This document shows, one piece after another, positions 1-12,400 of a DNA stretch of 64,000 bases. The notes beneath the pieces were generated by a model, which saw nothing but the letters and a program-made list of their open reading frames with translations, made no database searches and was not told where the DNA came from. Source of the DNA: Paramacrobiotus metropolitanus (lineage: Eukaryota; Tardigrada; Eutardigrada; Parachela; Macrobiotidae). The stretch lies in contig NW_026570317.1 in assembly GCF_019649055.1 (NCBI RefSeq), positions 434,001-498,000 on the forward strand, read 5' to 3'. Positions within the stretch are counted from its first letter, which is position 1; each line of letters starts with the position of its first letter. Both the position numbers and the translations under genes were made by a program.

Positions 1-414
1 ACGCGAAATCTTTCCCCTGAAGACGGCTTGCTCAACAACGCGTCCGTTAGGATAGAAGAAGTTGCCAGATACAGAGTAACCGTTAAACTATTGTCTACCA
101 ATAGGATATTTCAAATTCCCAGAATATCCTTCAGAATGAATATCAAAAGAAAAAAATTAACTTTCATTCGCAAGCAATTTCCTTTACGAGTTTCTTATGC
201 GAAAACTGTCAACAGAGCACAAGGTTCGACAATGCTTAAATGTGCATTAGATCTTAGAGTAGAACCATTTGCACATGGTCAGCTTTATGTCGCTTTGAGC
301 CGAGTTCAAAAGTCTGCAGATCTATTGATTTTAGTTTCACCTGATATGGTCATTGGTCCTAACAAGTTTATGGTAAGAAATGTTGTGTATAAGGAGCTCC
401 TCTTGCAAAAATAA
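1..414 (+). CDS. Helitron helicase C-terminus (PIF1-like), cut by window edge
   Basis: The frame is open from base 1, so this is the 3' end of a longer gene. The first residues read RNLSPEDGLLN, the phrase that opens the last PIF1/Helitron helicase block (usually RNLNPxxGLCNGT). Residues about 57-105 carry FPLRVSYAKTVNRAQGST and HGQLYVALSRV, which are helicase motifs V and VI of Helitron Rep/Hel proteins. In Helitrons this domain unwinds DNA during rolling-circle transposition. A host PIF1 helicase is the alternative, but SxAxTVNRAQGxT with HGQLYVALSRV is typical of the transposon form, and the RPA-like gene that follows on the same strand supports a Helitron. The catalytic HUH endonuclease would lie to the left of the window. 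Confidence 0.85.
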   Translation, partial: TRNLSPEDGLLNNASVRIEEVARYRVTVKLLSTNRIFQIPRISFRMNIKRKKLTFIRKQFPLRVSYAKTVNRAQGSTMLKCALDLRVEPFAHGQLYVALSRVQKSADLLILVSPDMVIGPNKFMVRNVVYKELLLQK

Positions 415-738
415 GAATAATAAAATCGGTTAATCAACATTATGATTTACGAGTAATTCAAGTGTGCAAGTACCGGTTAAAAATTGATACGAGTATTTGT
501 ACGAGTAGTAAAATAGGACTGTTTTTTATTTATTGGTATCTAAGCAACAAACTGTTACGGTGTACTACCTAAAGCTTTAAATTAATGCTCTGGAATAACT
601 AAAGCTTTCAAGACTCCAAGAAATCTTCGCTGAATTTAAGTCCACGTACAACGTGTACAAGTGATGTACATAAACGTTACAGTTATTGCAACGTAAACTA
701 AATGATAGCGCTCCGTATACCACCCAGCTCAGTCTCAG

Positions 739-2101
739 TGTGCCTTAATTCCGTTACCAGATGACTTTGTGTATGAGATCAATCCTTTACCTCTAACCGA
801 TACGATCAGCCCAAATGACTTTACTACTATTCAATCTGCAACATCTGGAGATTACAGGTACACACCCTGAAGGAGTATGCATTAATAACCTTTCAAAGTT
901 CAGATGAAATTAATCTTTTCTGTACAAAACAGGTTTATCTAAGCACTTTTAATAGGAAAATTATACGTATCATATAATTTTAGTGCGATCCAACTGATCC
1001 TTATATCAATTAAGAAGCCCTACACCGCTTCAAATGGAAAGCAAATAGTTTACATTGTACTCGGTGACCGGACAGGCACTATGAATGGTGCAGTATTCGA
1101 CAATGCCATCACCCAGCTTCATATTGCAAAGTACCACCCTGGCGACGTATGCGTTTCTGCCTTTCATTTATATTGTAACACTAATTATACAATACCACTT
1201 ATTATTAAATTGTATATTATTGTCAATATTTTTAGTTACTTCAATTCCGCAACGTATCCATCCGACCCAATCAAAAACAATACCAGCGCTGGGCGACATC
1301 GCAGCTCCAAATTAAATTCAACAACAACTCGACAATCGCCAAAGTGAACGGACAACCGCTACTAACGCCTCTTGCAGAGCTGGAAACCTACTTAAAACGC
1401 CCCGCTCTAACAAAAAGTCACGGTATTAAACAATTTTATTTGCCTAGAAATTTTCAAAGAGCTTTTATAATATCCCATTAGGTTTCATGGCATTTATCGA
1501 TTCGGTTATCTCAGCAAAAGAACAGCAAGGAGTTACTGTTCTTTCGGTATTGGATCACAGCATTTCCGCCCCAATACAAATTGAAGTGGAGCTTCCAATG
1601 GTACACAAAAATTCTTCCATCAATTTATTAACAACTTTAAATTCTGCTTACTAATAATCCTCTTCATTCACTTAGGCGGAACTTTTCAATACATATTATG
1701 AAAAAAAAATTTGCATTTTCCAAAACCTTTCAATTGAAAGCCGCAAACTGAGGTGCAAAAATCAAGAAACAATTATTTGGATCGATACCGGTAAGGCAGT
1801 AAACTTAATAAAAATCAAACATTTGATAACTCCCTTACTCCCGGTTTTTTTGGCATCTGGCGCAGGATCAGAGCCCGCACGTGCCCTCGTCAGCAACTTA
1901 ATCGCTGCGAATTACATTGACGATTACAACTTCCTCGACCATCCTTCTCCTGAAGAAATACAACCAACTACCAGCAAAGACAAATTCCCTTCTCGCACAT
2001 CTTCGACCAGCTCGACCGAAAAGAAAACACCGACGAAAGAAAACTCCAAGCAAACTAAAAAACGCAAACCGCGCTATCCAAAAACAACAAAGAAACGATA
2101 A
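739..2101 (+). CDS. RPA70-like single-strand DNA-binding protein (Helitron-associated), spliced
   Basis: Exons read as 1015-1146, 1236-1422, 1482-1600, 1676-1790 and 1866-2101 (stop). All have GT/AG borders, and the phases match from exon to exon. An earlier exon at 739-857 (IPLPDDFVYEINPL) is likely, but its splice phase to 1015 does not fit, so a small exon may be missing between them. The 1015 exon gives IVYIVLGDRTGTM and the next PGDLLQFRNVSIRP, the OB-fold strands of RPA large-subunit DNA-binding domains. The C-terminal 40 residues are Lys/Ser/Thr-rich. RPA-like genes are carried by many Helitrons and Helentrons and protect single-stranded DNA during replication. Being just 3' of the helicase on the same strand fits that. 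A diverged host RPA1 copy is less likely. Confidence 0.72.
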
Positions 2102-2263
2102 AGTTTTCTACTTATTTTGTACGGCAAAATTAATGTACATAAATGCTTTGTACGGTAAATTAGTTTTCTCCTTATTTTTTTCCATAAATCGTAAACACTC
2201 CGAATTTGAATAAAGTTAACTAAAATCTTACAGCGAATGACAATTTAAAAAATTGTGTCAAAA

Positions 2264-2316
2264 TGTGATCCAAGATCACAAGGAAGCCGAAGGCGAAGCC
2301 GGAGGGCTTACTTGTA
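2264..2316 (+). mobile_element. Candidate 3' end of the Helitron
   Basis: A perfect 7-bp stem with a 3-base loop (TGTGATC CAA GATCACA, 2264-2280) is followed by a GC-rich block with a second 5-bp stem (AAGCC GGAG GGCTT, 2296-2309) and then TATATA. Helitron 3' ends have a hairpin shortly before a CTRR terminus. Here the expected CTRR is not clean (CTTA at 2307-2310), so the exact end is a guess. Confidence 0.3.
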
Positions 2317-2514
2317 TATATATATAACAAACTCGTGCTTACAAATAATACCATAATAAGAAACAATAGTAAAGCAATGATAGACGTAAGTACTTACGTC
2401 TAGTATACTTATTAATAATTTCATAAATTATAACTGGGAATCAAGAACTAAATGCATTTTTAATGAATCCGCTGGCCGCCGTCCATATTTTTGGCCGATG
2501 GTTGGCAGATAATA

Positions 2515-2769
2515 TTAAATCAAAATGGTAGACATTTTCTGACAGGACACAATTGAAACAAGTGACATTTCCAATAAAACTGCCCCACACAGGTCAGAAG
2601 GAAAACCAAGCTCTTGGTTCGGTTGATACTTATTCAGTCGTGCCGCTTTTAAAATGTCATAATTATGGTTTGTTAAGAAAGCTGTAAGCCGAGTGTTATA
2701 AGGTGCCGAAAAAAATTCCAGATAATGAAAAGAATCAAAACGGCCAGCGTCTGCAGGCAGTAAATGCAT
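2515..2769 (-). CDS. Unrecognised 84-codon open frame
   Basis: An ATG-initiated frame, starting MHLLPADAGR, within a 2.2-kb stretch with no other gene. I recognise no domain, membrane segment or signal peptide. It has one ATG and a clean stop, and could be a small gene, an exon or chance. No other gene is seen between 2317 and 4568. Confidence 0.15.
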   Translation of the reverse strand: MHLLPADAGRFDSFHYLEFFSAPYNTRLTAFLTNHNYDILKAARLNKYQPNQELGFPSDLCGAVLLEMSLVSIVSCQKMSTILI

Positions 2770-4568
2770 GTATTTTAATAACAGATTTTAATTCAGAGTG
2801 GCCGTTCAAAATATCGGTAGCCAGTACTCAGTAGCTTGCTACAAACATGTAATATAATTAATGGAAAGTAATGATGTATTCTTACGAAGTATTTTTACAA
2901 AATACTTTATCTTAATTCGGGACGCCCTGGAACACTAACAGTTTCAAATGGAATCGATATCGACGAAATTCGTATGTCAGCGTATCGCCGTATGAATACG
3001 ATCGAAAAATTTTCCACGTCATGATCATTTACGTACTTAATACAACTGGGTCAACAAAATATGGATATTCCGCTGATCTACCATTTTATTAAGTAGGAGG
3101 TAAATGATGATGATGTGCGAATGGTTTCGCACTGTCTGCAGATATGTTTTATAGAAATATACGAAACATCATGATAAATATTGTTACTATGTTTTTTGGT
3201 TTTGCTGCTTATCACATCGTGCATATAGCTTTATAATCTACCTCGTGCGGTGCACGATCGGAAATTGTCGAGTTTGTGCAAACATCGCTGTTGCACAAGC
3301 AGCGTCGCATATTTATGTAAAGTAGGTATTTGATTTTAATATAATATAATTTTTTGATGTTTTCGAGTACGGTGTGTCACTCGGTAATTTACTAATGTGC
3401 TTGCAGAAGCTGATTAACGATAACATACGTCGAGTGCCGTACACATGACACTATATGTGCAAAGGCAATAATTGCCGGCAAACTACCAGTAGTTAAAATT
3501 GTTACGTAATCCCAAAACTGATAATCGCTTATTATATACAGCCAGTACACGTATATTTGTGCATGATGTGCAGCTATGAGCGAGATCATCTCAAAATTCA
3601 TCTGATTGTCGTTTGTGGCTATTTTAAATTAGGGCTGTATGAGCATGGTATATCGTAGTGCACTGGCATTTGTGTAACCACTTAAACCAAAGACGTAATC
3701 GCTATTTCGAAAAGCTTGCTTGATTTTTGCTGTTTCATAACGCTTTGTACCATTTATTATCCTTGTAGAACCGTAACTGTTTTATGTCGTATGCATAATT
3801 TGCTTTTTCTCGTTTCGAAATACGAGACCAATTTTAAAACCGTATAATTAAACCAATGTTAAGAAAGTTGGTATCCATGCGATTCTTGCACCACACAGCT
3901 GTTTTGAAAACAGCTGTTTCGAAATAAAGTCGGATGAACTCCCAAAGCATATTATGCCAGTATTAATATTAATTGTAACAGTAACAAAATTTCTTCGCCC
4001 AATTTTAACCACAGAAATTTCTTCCACGTTTGACTCACAAATTTCTTTCTTACTTTCCTTACTTTCCACATTCGTTCTACCACAACCGAAAAGGAAAAAT
4101 TAAATGCATGATATTCTGTAGCACAGCTTCAGAATTAATATCGGTAAATAGAAAGGTCAAAAGACAATCTACAGTATATGTGCAAGTAGACGGATATAAT
4201 GGGTCGCCATATCAGAGTCATTAGAGATTGTTGTTCGTGCAAATTTTGCCGCATATATACGCGCAAAGTAATGGATTACACATTTCTTTGTTCTTTCAAC
4301 AAATACCGACAACGCCGTAAGTACATACAGGCGGATACGCAGCTCCCAGAGCACGCACACGCAAGTATTAATACAACAGTTTTAAATGTCTGTAGATTTA
4401 TATGGTGCACATTTATTTCGCAATTTTGCAGCAGTATAACATAATTATTGTATTTAATCTTCTTTTTCTATGCTTAATACCTTTTAATTTACATATCATT
4501 AATTTATTGTGCTACGTATAATACTAATCACAGGATGTATTCAAGGGCAAGTTTGATCCATAGAAATA

Positions 4569-5936
4569 CTAAAATATTAACGGAAAGATCATGGGGCGAT
4601 TCGTCAAGGGTGTATCACGCGGGTCACCAGCTGTCCAGTCATTCCGTTTCTCGTGGAACTCAGCTTCAGCATCCATATTGTACAGGGATCGCCCCACGGA
4701 GGACGGTCCTGCTGTTGCGTATTGATAGTGCTCTTCCATTTCTTTCGGGGAAACAAAATTTTCAGTTGGTAAAAAGGGAACACGAAGCTCAGTTCGAGGC
4801 GGGTTGGAAGGCGTGCCGGTAAACCAGGACGAGCGGTGGGCCAAACGGCTTAATGAACTAAGCGATTTCTTTGTCTCCTTACGAACTTCCTGACTGCAAC
4901 ATGCAATTACGAAACATTGGTAATAATGATTTCCAGTACAAATGTATTCAGTAAATATGTAATTGCAATATGCCTAATAAAAACATCTTATCTTATCATG
5001 CATCTATATGTAAAAGTTACAGCCTAAAAGGATGGTACTTTCACAAATTTCCTTATCCGGGTAACGCAGAATATGTAAAAAACTGACGTATTATGCCACG
5101 TTGCAGTACAGCAGAATTAATTGTCAAAACGGGCAAGGAAAACTTACAAATCTTGCAAAGTACCACAGGATATTATGTGTAACATTCTCACACGCACGGA
5201 TAATTCACCGATTACGGATAATTTCACATTTTTTATAGGCAACATTATTTACACTGTGGTAAATACAATACACTGTGATAAACTGTTGCAATATATATGT
5301 GAATTTATTACCGCAGTGTAATAATATTAACACGAAGTACTTTTGAACGTTTTAAGTTTGTTTTTTTCTACAGTGTTTATAATTATTAAACTGCCGAACA
5401 AAACACGAAGCAAGAATAAAACATTGTAATGTGAAATTGAAAATAAGATTTAAAATCAAAAACTAAAATTTAATGAGTTCTTAAATAGAAAATTCCTGTT
5501 AATTGTAACCGCTGGCAAAGTGTGAAGTAATCTGACAGGTTTGATTGCTGTAATTTCGGACAGTAAAAAAAGAAACGACTATTATACACTTGAAGAAGCA
5601 GATGCGGAGCTTAAAGTACGAGTAATAAACAAAGAATTTCTAACAGTAAAGCCTCTGTTGCACCAACTCATTAAAAATTCATTATACATACGTATTGTTG
5701 GACGATTCGCTAAAGGATGACGACCGTTCAATGAGTCCCGGCGGAACAACACCGCCCGCCAAATCCACACACCCACTAAACAGGTCCATCGCCATTACAA
5801 AATATTTATTACGCTGCAGCTGTCGTTTAATTCCCGATGCGGTCCCCCAAAAGGTCACGGCAAGCATCCAGATAATTTCCGCCAAATCAGCCAAAAAATA
5901 TATAAGAGAGCAGAATCCACAAGCGTTTGACTCGAC
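4569..5936 (-). CDS. C-terminal exons of a membrane protein
   Basis: Two exons join in frame. The first runs from about 5930 to 5692 and ends AAC AAT AC before GTATGT. The second starts at 4893 after TTGCAG and ends at the stop at 4569; its first base completes the split codon as Thr. The upstream exon carries a strongly hydrophobic stretch (SLIYFLADLAEIIWMLAVTF), so one membrane helix is seen, then a loop and a Ser-rich segment. The last exon gives about 107 mostly polar residues (KETKKSLSSL, EMEEHYQYATAG), likely a cytoplasmic tail. The upstream end of the first exon is unresolved: an in-frame TGA lies shortly 5' of it and an acceptor at a GAG is likely. The N-terminus is not found. I do not recognise the family. 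Confidence 0.5.
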
Positions 5937-5939
5937 CAA

Positions 5940-8616
5940 AAATGTGTCGTTTCATGGTGTTTTTATATAAGAAGTTTGTTTTCGACTGGGTAGATAACCA
6001 ACAGCCGCGGGCATCGTTATGCGCAGATATTCTTCTATCGCCTGACCAGATTCAGTGATCGCAAAATAATCGCACACTGTGTTTTCGCTTTTGCGCTGTT
6101 ATTTTTCACTCAGGCAGTAATTGTCCAAAAGTGCGCTCTACATTTTTGTGGTGAAATATTCGCAGAAAGCACGCTTAAGTTTTTGCGATAACATAGCGTC
6201 GCCATCGCACAAGCCGGTAAACACCGTCCAGGCTACTGCCATCTTTATTAAGTGCACGTGCACGTTTTAGTAGATAAATGCTCTAATTTCTTGGCTCGCC
6301 TACTCGCAGTATGTGAATTATGCTCGCCCGACATAATTAATTTTGGCGCTAATCACGTTTTTAAAAATAACTAGCACGTTATTACTTACAACATTACTTA
6401 CTTATTGTACATTAAAGTATGCGAAACACGGTAAACCAGGCGTTACTCAGTTCTGAACGTTTTTTACTAAAAACTATTACATTATGTGTTAATTTTAATG
6501 CCAGCGTAATAATTTTAATGCCAGCGTTTTTGTGCAAATTTTGTACAAGTCTGCCGGCCACATCGCCAAGAAGTTCGATGTTTCCGGTTGACTCGATGGT
6601 GCATGGTATCGGGTACGTGCGTGTGGCAGTACAGACCTGACTATTGCCAAATTATTTCGTCATTACATAATTTACGCTGCCAGCAAAAACAAAGCAGTAA
6701 ACACTTAAAGCACTACACCCATAATATAATTGTATGGGTGCGGTGTTTTTTCCTTTCACTCTTTAATTCGATTAAGTGCCGTTGTCGATCAGTTATCAAT
6801 TATTTGCCTAATTACAGTAGTTATCAATAGTTTGCAAGTGAATGTCTTTTATATGTACGAATTTTTTTTAAAAATAATATCTTCCATCTACCTCGAGAGC
6901 GAACGCATAGTTAATTCTGCAGGATTAAGCAAAAAATTCATCTGGGTGCTTCAAAATTCTTTGGAAATTTCCTCAAAGTTTTTTATTGTTCGTCATTATC
7001 TTCCTTGGAGCTTCCATAATGTAGAAACTAGAAAGTTTTCCGATGGGCGCGATTAATTTGAAAAGCATATCAGCATATCAACTTCGAGCATGCACAGCAT
7101 GCTGAAATAGTGAAGTTGCAGGAAATTACCAAACTATAATTATATTTTTTCACTAATCGTATCCGTTTAGGCTTTTTCCAATTACTCATTTTTAAAAATA
7201 GCATTATCAATAAAAATTCTTATTGCCTCCGAAATTGATAATCAGGATTTTTTATTAACAACAACGATTGGTGCTGTTTACTGAATATTATTAAGATCTC
7301 TTGTTTTGGCTATTTTCCGTTGTATTGTTAATTAATTGTATCGTATATGCGTACAGAGAAAAATTTTCCAGTGCACGGGATCAAGCTCTGGTGTGATTAT
7401 GAGAATGAAAATGGTCTTCTTAATAATAACTCTGTTGATATAACTTGAAGAGAAAAGAAATAAAGACGAAATCCTCAGCTTATACACATGCGGTACACTT
7501 GACGTGTACTGGCGTCCCTTAGTACACATCGATTCTACTTCTACTACTTCTACCCTTGAGGATACGGCTTAGGCTTTACTACAGCTTCTTCTTGAGTCAT
7601 GACCCCGAGTCTCAGTTTCGACTTCTTAGAAATCTCCAGCAAAGAACTTTGACCGCGAATTGCCATTTCGCTTTGACCGCGAGTCACTGACGTAGCTAAA
7701 CCTATTGTTCTTCTGTACGAGGTGACCTCATGTTCTTATTGGGCCACGTGTGTGAATGCCTTCTAGATGCTCTCATTAGATTAGTCCACGTGCATGCAGT
7801 CGTAGTTCATTGGCTTACGTTTAGATCTCTATTGTTCTCAGATCCGTACCTACGCGTACGAAGAGCCGCACCTGCGAGTGCCCAGGGCTATATAAGGCGC
7901 TGGTCGCCCACAAAAATTTCAAGAATTGTAATCCCAACAAAAGTAGAGGCTTGTACTCGATCTGATTAACTTCAAGCTTTTGCTCTGGCTTTCTCTTATC
8001 GCAGTGAGGAATCGCTATCAGACCTCTTGGTGACCTTTCTCGCCTACGTCTGTGGTTCTCCTTCACTTTACTGGCGTGCATTATATCTTCGGTAGTCTCG
8101 CAGTAAGATACGTGACCTTTAGCTCTCGCTTGCATCCCTTGACCTTTTGGTCTCTTCATCATCTTCATGCCCTGTAGCGCCAGGTTGATGGATATTGCTT
8201 TTACCGCTTCTGCTAGCCTCTAGCGAGGAGTCAGGTAAGTATTACTCGTATCTTGTATATTTCTAGTGTTTTTAGCAGGGATACCGGGTTCCAGTCTTCT
8301 TCTTCTGCACATCATCAAGGATACTTCTACTATCTTCTACTTTCCTACCAGTTTGAGATCTCAAGAGTGCTCTATCCCGATTGTGTCGTGGTCTGGGAAG
8401 TGGTAAAGGAAATACTACTGCACAAGTCTTTCTCTTTACTTCACGACACACTGCAATATTCCGGCGCAGCCGTCGCGTAGTTCTCGTAAGACGCGTATAT
8501 GTATAGTTGCACGTGTAACTGGAAGACGCTACATATTATATGTACTGTGGTACACGTAATTGTGTGCGCGGTGGCAAAGGCCGAACACGATAAGGCAACT
8601 AAGTGCCAGAATAATA
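5940..8616. other. No confident gene
   Basis: Only short frames are seen. A weak coding-like stretch on the minus strand near 6545-6640 (CTIESTGNIELLGDVAG) could be a 5' exon of the membrane protein to its left, but no splice chain was found. A TATA-like box and a strong splice-donor motif (CAG/GTAAGTAT at about 8230-8239) suggest a transcript near 7.9-8.3 kb. Confidence 0.3.
7889..7897 (+). promoter_or_regulatory. TATA-box-like sequence
   Basis: TATATAAGG lies in a locally GC-richer stretch. A perfect donor motif CAG/GTAAGTAT lies about 340 bases downstream. No protein-coding exon could be tied to it, so a promoter of a non-coding or short transcript is only a possibility. Confidence 0.2.
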
Positions 8617-8618
8617 TA

Positions 8619-8760
8619 CTGTAGCCGCCCGCACAAGTTGCCCCACAGAGTGAGGTATACGGATATTTGGCCTCACATTGCTCGCTGTTCAGCGCAGTGT
8701 GTGCAGGGAGAAGGCAGCGGCCGGATCTGCCAATGGAGCAACTTGTGCGGGCGGCTACAG
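8619..8760. mobile_element. 142-bp inverted-repeat element with TA target duplication
   Basis: Perfect 22-bp terminal inverted repeats (CTGTAGCCGCCCGCACAAG... at 8619-8640 and 8739-8760) are flanked on both sides by TA (8617-8618, 8761-8762). This is the form of a small non-autonomous Tc1/mariner-type element. It has no coding capacity. A related left end occurs near 36505. Confidence 0.75.
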
Positions 8761-8881
8761 TAACCCTGGACTACCTGTTCAACGCTTTGGGTTTAAAAAC
8801 GCTAGGACCAAACTGACCGGAAGCTATCCGCCTGTTTGTGGAAGTCGGTAGAAGGGGTTTGGCAAGAAACCGGCAAAGCAC

Positions 8882-9361
8882 TGATACATTAATCGCTCCA
8901 CTACTACGTATCGCTGCAGACTTTACGCAGCAGCTAAGCGGCAATGCTAAAGTTGGTATTTTAACTTTAATTCAAAAGTACCGAACAACTCCGAAACGGA
9001 CCAAGAGAAAACTAAAACCAATTCAATTCCCAATGCACACTCACACTGCGTTTAAATATTCTAGGTCAAGTGCACGCATTCATAATTGCCATGTTTTGCA
9101 GTCGCACATACACACAGAGTGGACAACGGACAGTACGTACATCTTCCTTAATAGCCCATATGCTTATGATTGATAAGACAACACGATAATTACCAGCACA
9201 TTATCCATAAGGCACAAGACCACTGTTTACTCGATACACGTTACTAAATATAAACGTTAATTGCTGCTGATGATGGACACTGGCCATATGTGCGGCCGTA
9301 AGCCGTCTGTTTATCTTGCCGGCAATGACTGCGTCCGGTTATATGCCGTATGTCCGTAACA
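8882..9361 (-). repeat. 3' LTR of the Ty3/Gypsy element
   Basis: A 480-base direct repeat of 17086-17565 with no difference seen. It is preceded (element sense) by a purine-rich tract. Promoter and polyadenylation signals were not assigned. Confidence 0.95.
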
Positions 9362-9376
9362 TATCTCCCTCCTTAA
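9362..9376 (-). promoter_or_regulatory. Polypurine tract
   Basis: In element sense, AAGGAGGGAGATA lies directly before the 3' LTR, where plus-strand DNA synthesis is primed in LTR elements. Confidence 0.75.
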
Positions 9377-9407
9377 GGGGTTTGGCCCTCCAAACCATTA
9401 GCACTTC

Positions 9408-12400
9408 CTACTGCGCGTATCCGATGACGACATTTTCCGATCCCTGTGTAAAAGTAACAGTGTCAGGATAAATACGCGGTACTGTTATAGTGTCACAAGG
9501 GATCGTTTCTGTGGAAGGCTGTGTTTCCGGTTGCAAAGGGGCAGAAGGAGACGGCTGAGTTTCGCGGGTTGCATCCTTCGCTTTACACATACGGCAACAC
9601 TGGACAAACGAGAAGATTGTTGCTCGAAAAAACCATATTGCGAATCCGATGCCGATCAATGTCAGCACGCCTGCGCCAATGTAAACAGCATTCCGAAACA
9701 GGCGAAAGCCGCTAAAAAAATCCGGTAGCTCAGCTGTGCGCGTGGCAGCTTGAGCAATTTGTTCTACGCTTATCAGTCCGTTTTCCTCCATAGCGCTTCC
9801 CAGTTGTGCTAATAAGTTGAATGTGTAGGAGTGTTCTTTTTCCAATGCTGAGGAAAGATATTGCGCTGAGTTATCGATGTGACTGTCAAAGTGTATGTTA
9901 ATCCACTTGTGTTCCGCATGTATTGTCGACTCTAACTTGTTCCATTCGTTGTCACGGGCAGTGTACGGTTGGCCCATCAGGTTGATTATGCTGGACCGCC
10001 ATAAACACGGTGCGTACGGCAATAACAGGTAGCCGTCTTGTCCGATTCCATAGTTTCCGCTACGTGGTTGCGGTCCACATGGCGAGTCGTTATCTACGAT
10101 GACGTCGACGTTCACTGTGCGGCATTTACGTAACACTGCCGTTTCATGGAACGACTCTAAGCTGTGACAGTCGTTGTAATGAGCCGCTCTCGCTGCGAGT
10201 ATCCCGGAAGTGCGGGAAAGGGCATACATAGACTGTACATGGATTTGCGAGAACTTGCATTCTAAAGAGTTAACCGCGTCCGCTGCGGCATTCTCTTGGG
10301 TTTCAAACGTATCCATGATCCATTGGAGATGATGAGGTAGGAACTGCTCCTCTGTCATTATTTCCGTTTCCTGTGGTCGAGATCGAACTCGTAGCCTTTT
10401 GTTGCGACTTTTGGGCTCATTCTTTTGTAAGTGCTGAGTAATTTGCACATACATCTGCTTTTCACCTATCACTGCGTGCGCTCCCGGTGGTACGTTCGGA
10501 CAGGTGGTGTAGTTGCTACTTTCGGCCAGAAGAAAGTCAACCTGTTTGTTTTGGTCGCGTATCCGAACAACACCTTTTTCGACGAAAAGTTTGCCTGAAC
10601 GTTCTGGCATCTTATTCACTCGGCAACCTACATCGGCTACGCCAAAGTCAGACCATACAAAGGTGTGGTGACCTTGCGTTACATGGCCGGTACTTCGGTT
10701 TTTGGAGACTTCGCCCATGACAGTGTAGATGGGGCAGCTGTCACACCGCTGCTCCATAGTAATGTCCATTACTTCGCAATTTGTGATTTCGTATACTGAA
10801 ACCGAATTCCACGAACCTGATCCTGATGGCTCCGCTTCATATGTCCACCTGTTTCCTTCCTTTTGCATCTGGTGACCTTTGCACATGAGTGTTTGGACTA
10901 ACGTCCAACATTCCGTTGGAGAGACCTGTCGGTGACGCGTTCGGTAAATAGTATCGGTATTAAACAGAACTCCCTCGGTAATTTCTTTTTCTTGTGACCA
11001 CATCCGGCAGGCATGCCCTTTAAAAGCTCTTTGGCTACCTTTTTCGACGTAGAGTACGTATCGAACATCCATTGCCTGAGTCCTTGTCTGGTGATCGTAG
11101 CAACTTGAGAAAAGGCGACCAAAGTCAACTACGCCCACTGTTTTTGGTGCAGTGCAGTCGCACGCCGTAATGGGAACTCCAATAACAGACGGCATACAAG
11201 CAACCAGAAGCAGGCCGAAAAGCCAATATTTCCAGCCGCTTATGCTGGAAGCTGGGGCCGACACGTTGTAGTGCTTGATCAGGCGATCTGGCTCTCTTCG
11301 ATTTCGCTGTGGGCGACCGGAAGTTTCCGCTTGCTCATCGTCGGTGTCGGCTTCGCTTCCTTCTGGCGTTGTTTCAACCGACAGCTGTTCGTCTTCCAAC
11401 ACCGCATGGTCCTCTGGTTCGGGCGACTTGTTCTGCGGTGCCTGTGTGCTCGGGCCTGTAGCCGGGGTCGGCTCGGCCGGTGATTCATCTCTTTCTCCAA
11501 GGGGTTGCGTGTCTGCCGGCGGTGCACTAGGGAACACTTTCCTGGGATTAACCGGGATCCACCCTTCGCCGTCCTCGTCTTCACTATCAATGTAAAGGTC
11601 ATTCCGGTCATGGAATACTTTAATCTTGGAGACATGGCAGACGAATCTTTTCTTCCGTCGGCGACCCTGCGTTTCCACCTCGTAATTAACCTGGGATATT
11701 TTACGAAGGATGCGGTACGGTCCGTACCAACGGCTCAGGAGCTTCGAGGCTCGGCCGGGTTTTCCGCTCGGGTTGTATATCAGGACCATTTGACCGGGCA
11801 AAAAGTCGATGTCCGGACGATCGTCGTGCGCGTAAACATAGTTTTGTTTCATCTCGATCTTCGCGAATGCCTCAGTGTGTATGTCCTTCAGCCGCTCTTG
11901 CAGGTCGTTTGAAGCCGGGTGCTTGTCGGTGGGTAATGCCAAGTCCAAGGGCAGTGTCGGCTTGCGTCCGAAAACCATCTCAAAGGGGGACATTCCGGTA
12001 GACTCGTGTCTTGCTGTGTTAGTTGCAAAAGTCACATAAGGGAGGGTTGCGTCCCAAGACTTCTGCTCGGCATCAACGTACTTGGCTAACATGTGAGCCA
12101 AGGTCTGGTTATACCGCTCCACCGTGCCGTTGCACTGCGGGTGGTAACCGCTTGTGGTCACCCGTTTAACGTTTAGCAAATCGTACAACTCTTTTACCAA
12201 CTGGTTGACGAAAGGCGTGCCCTGATCCGACAGCACCTTATGAGGCAGGGAAAAACGTAGGAAAACATCAAAAAACATGAACCGAGCGATGGTTTTTGCG
12301 TTTTGCGCCGGGAGTGCCTTAGCGGTGACCCACTTGGTAAACAGGTCGGTGCACACGACTATGTATTTATTTCCACGTTTAGAACGCGGTAGCGGACCGA

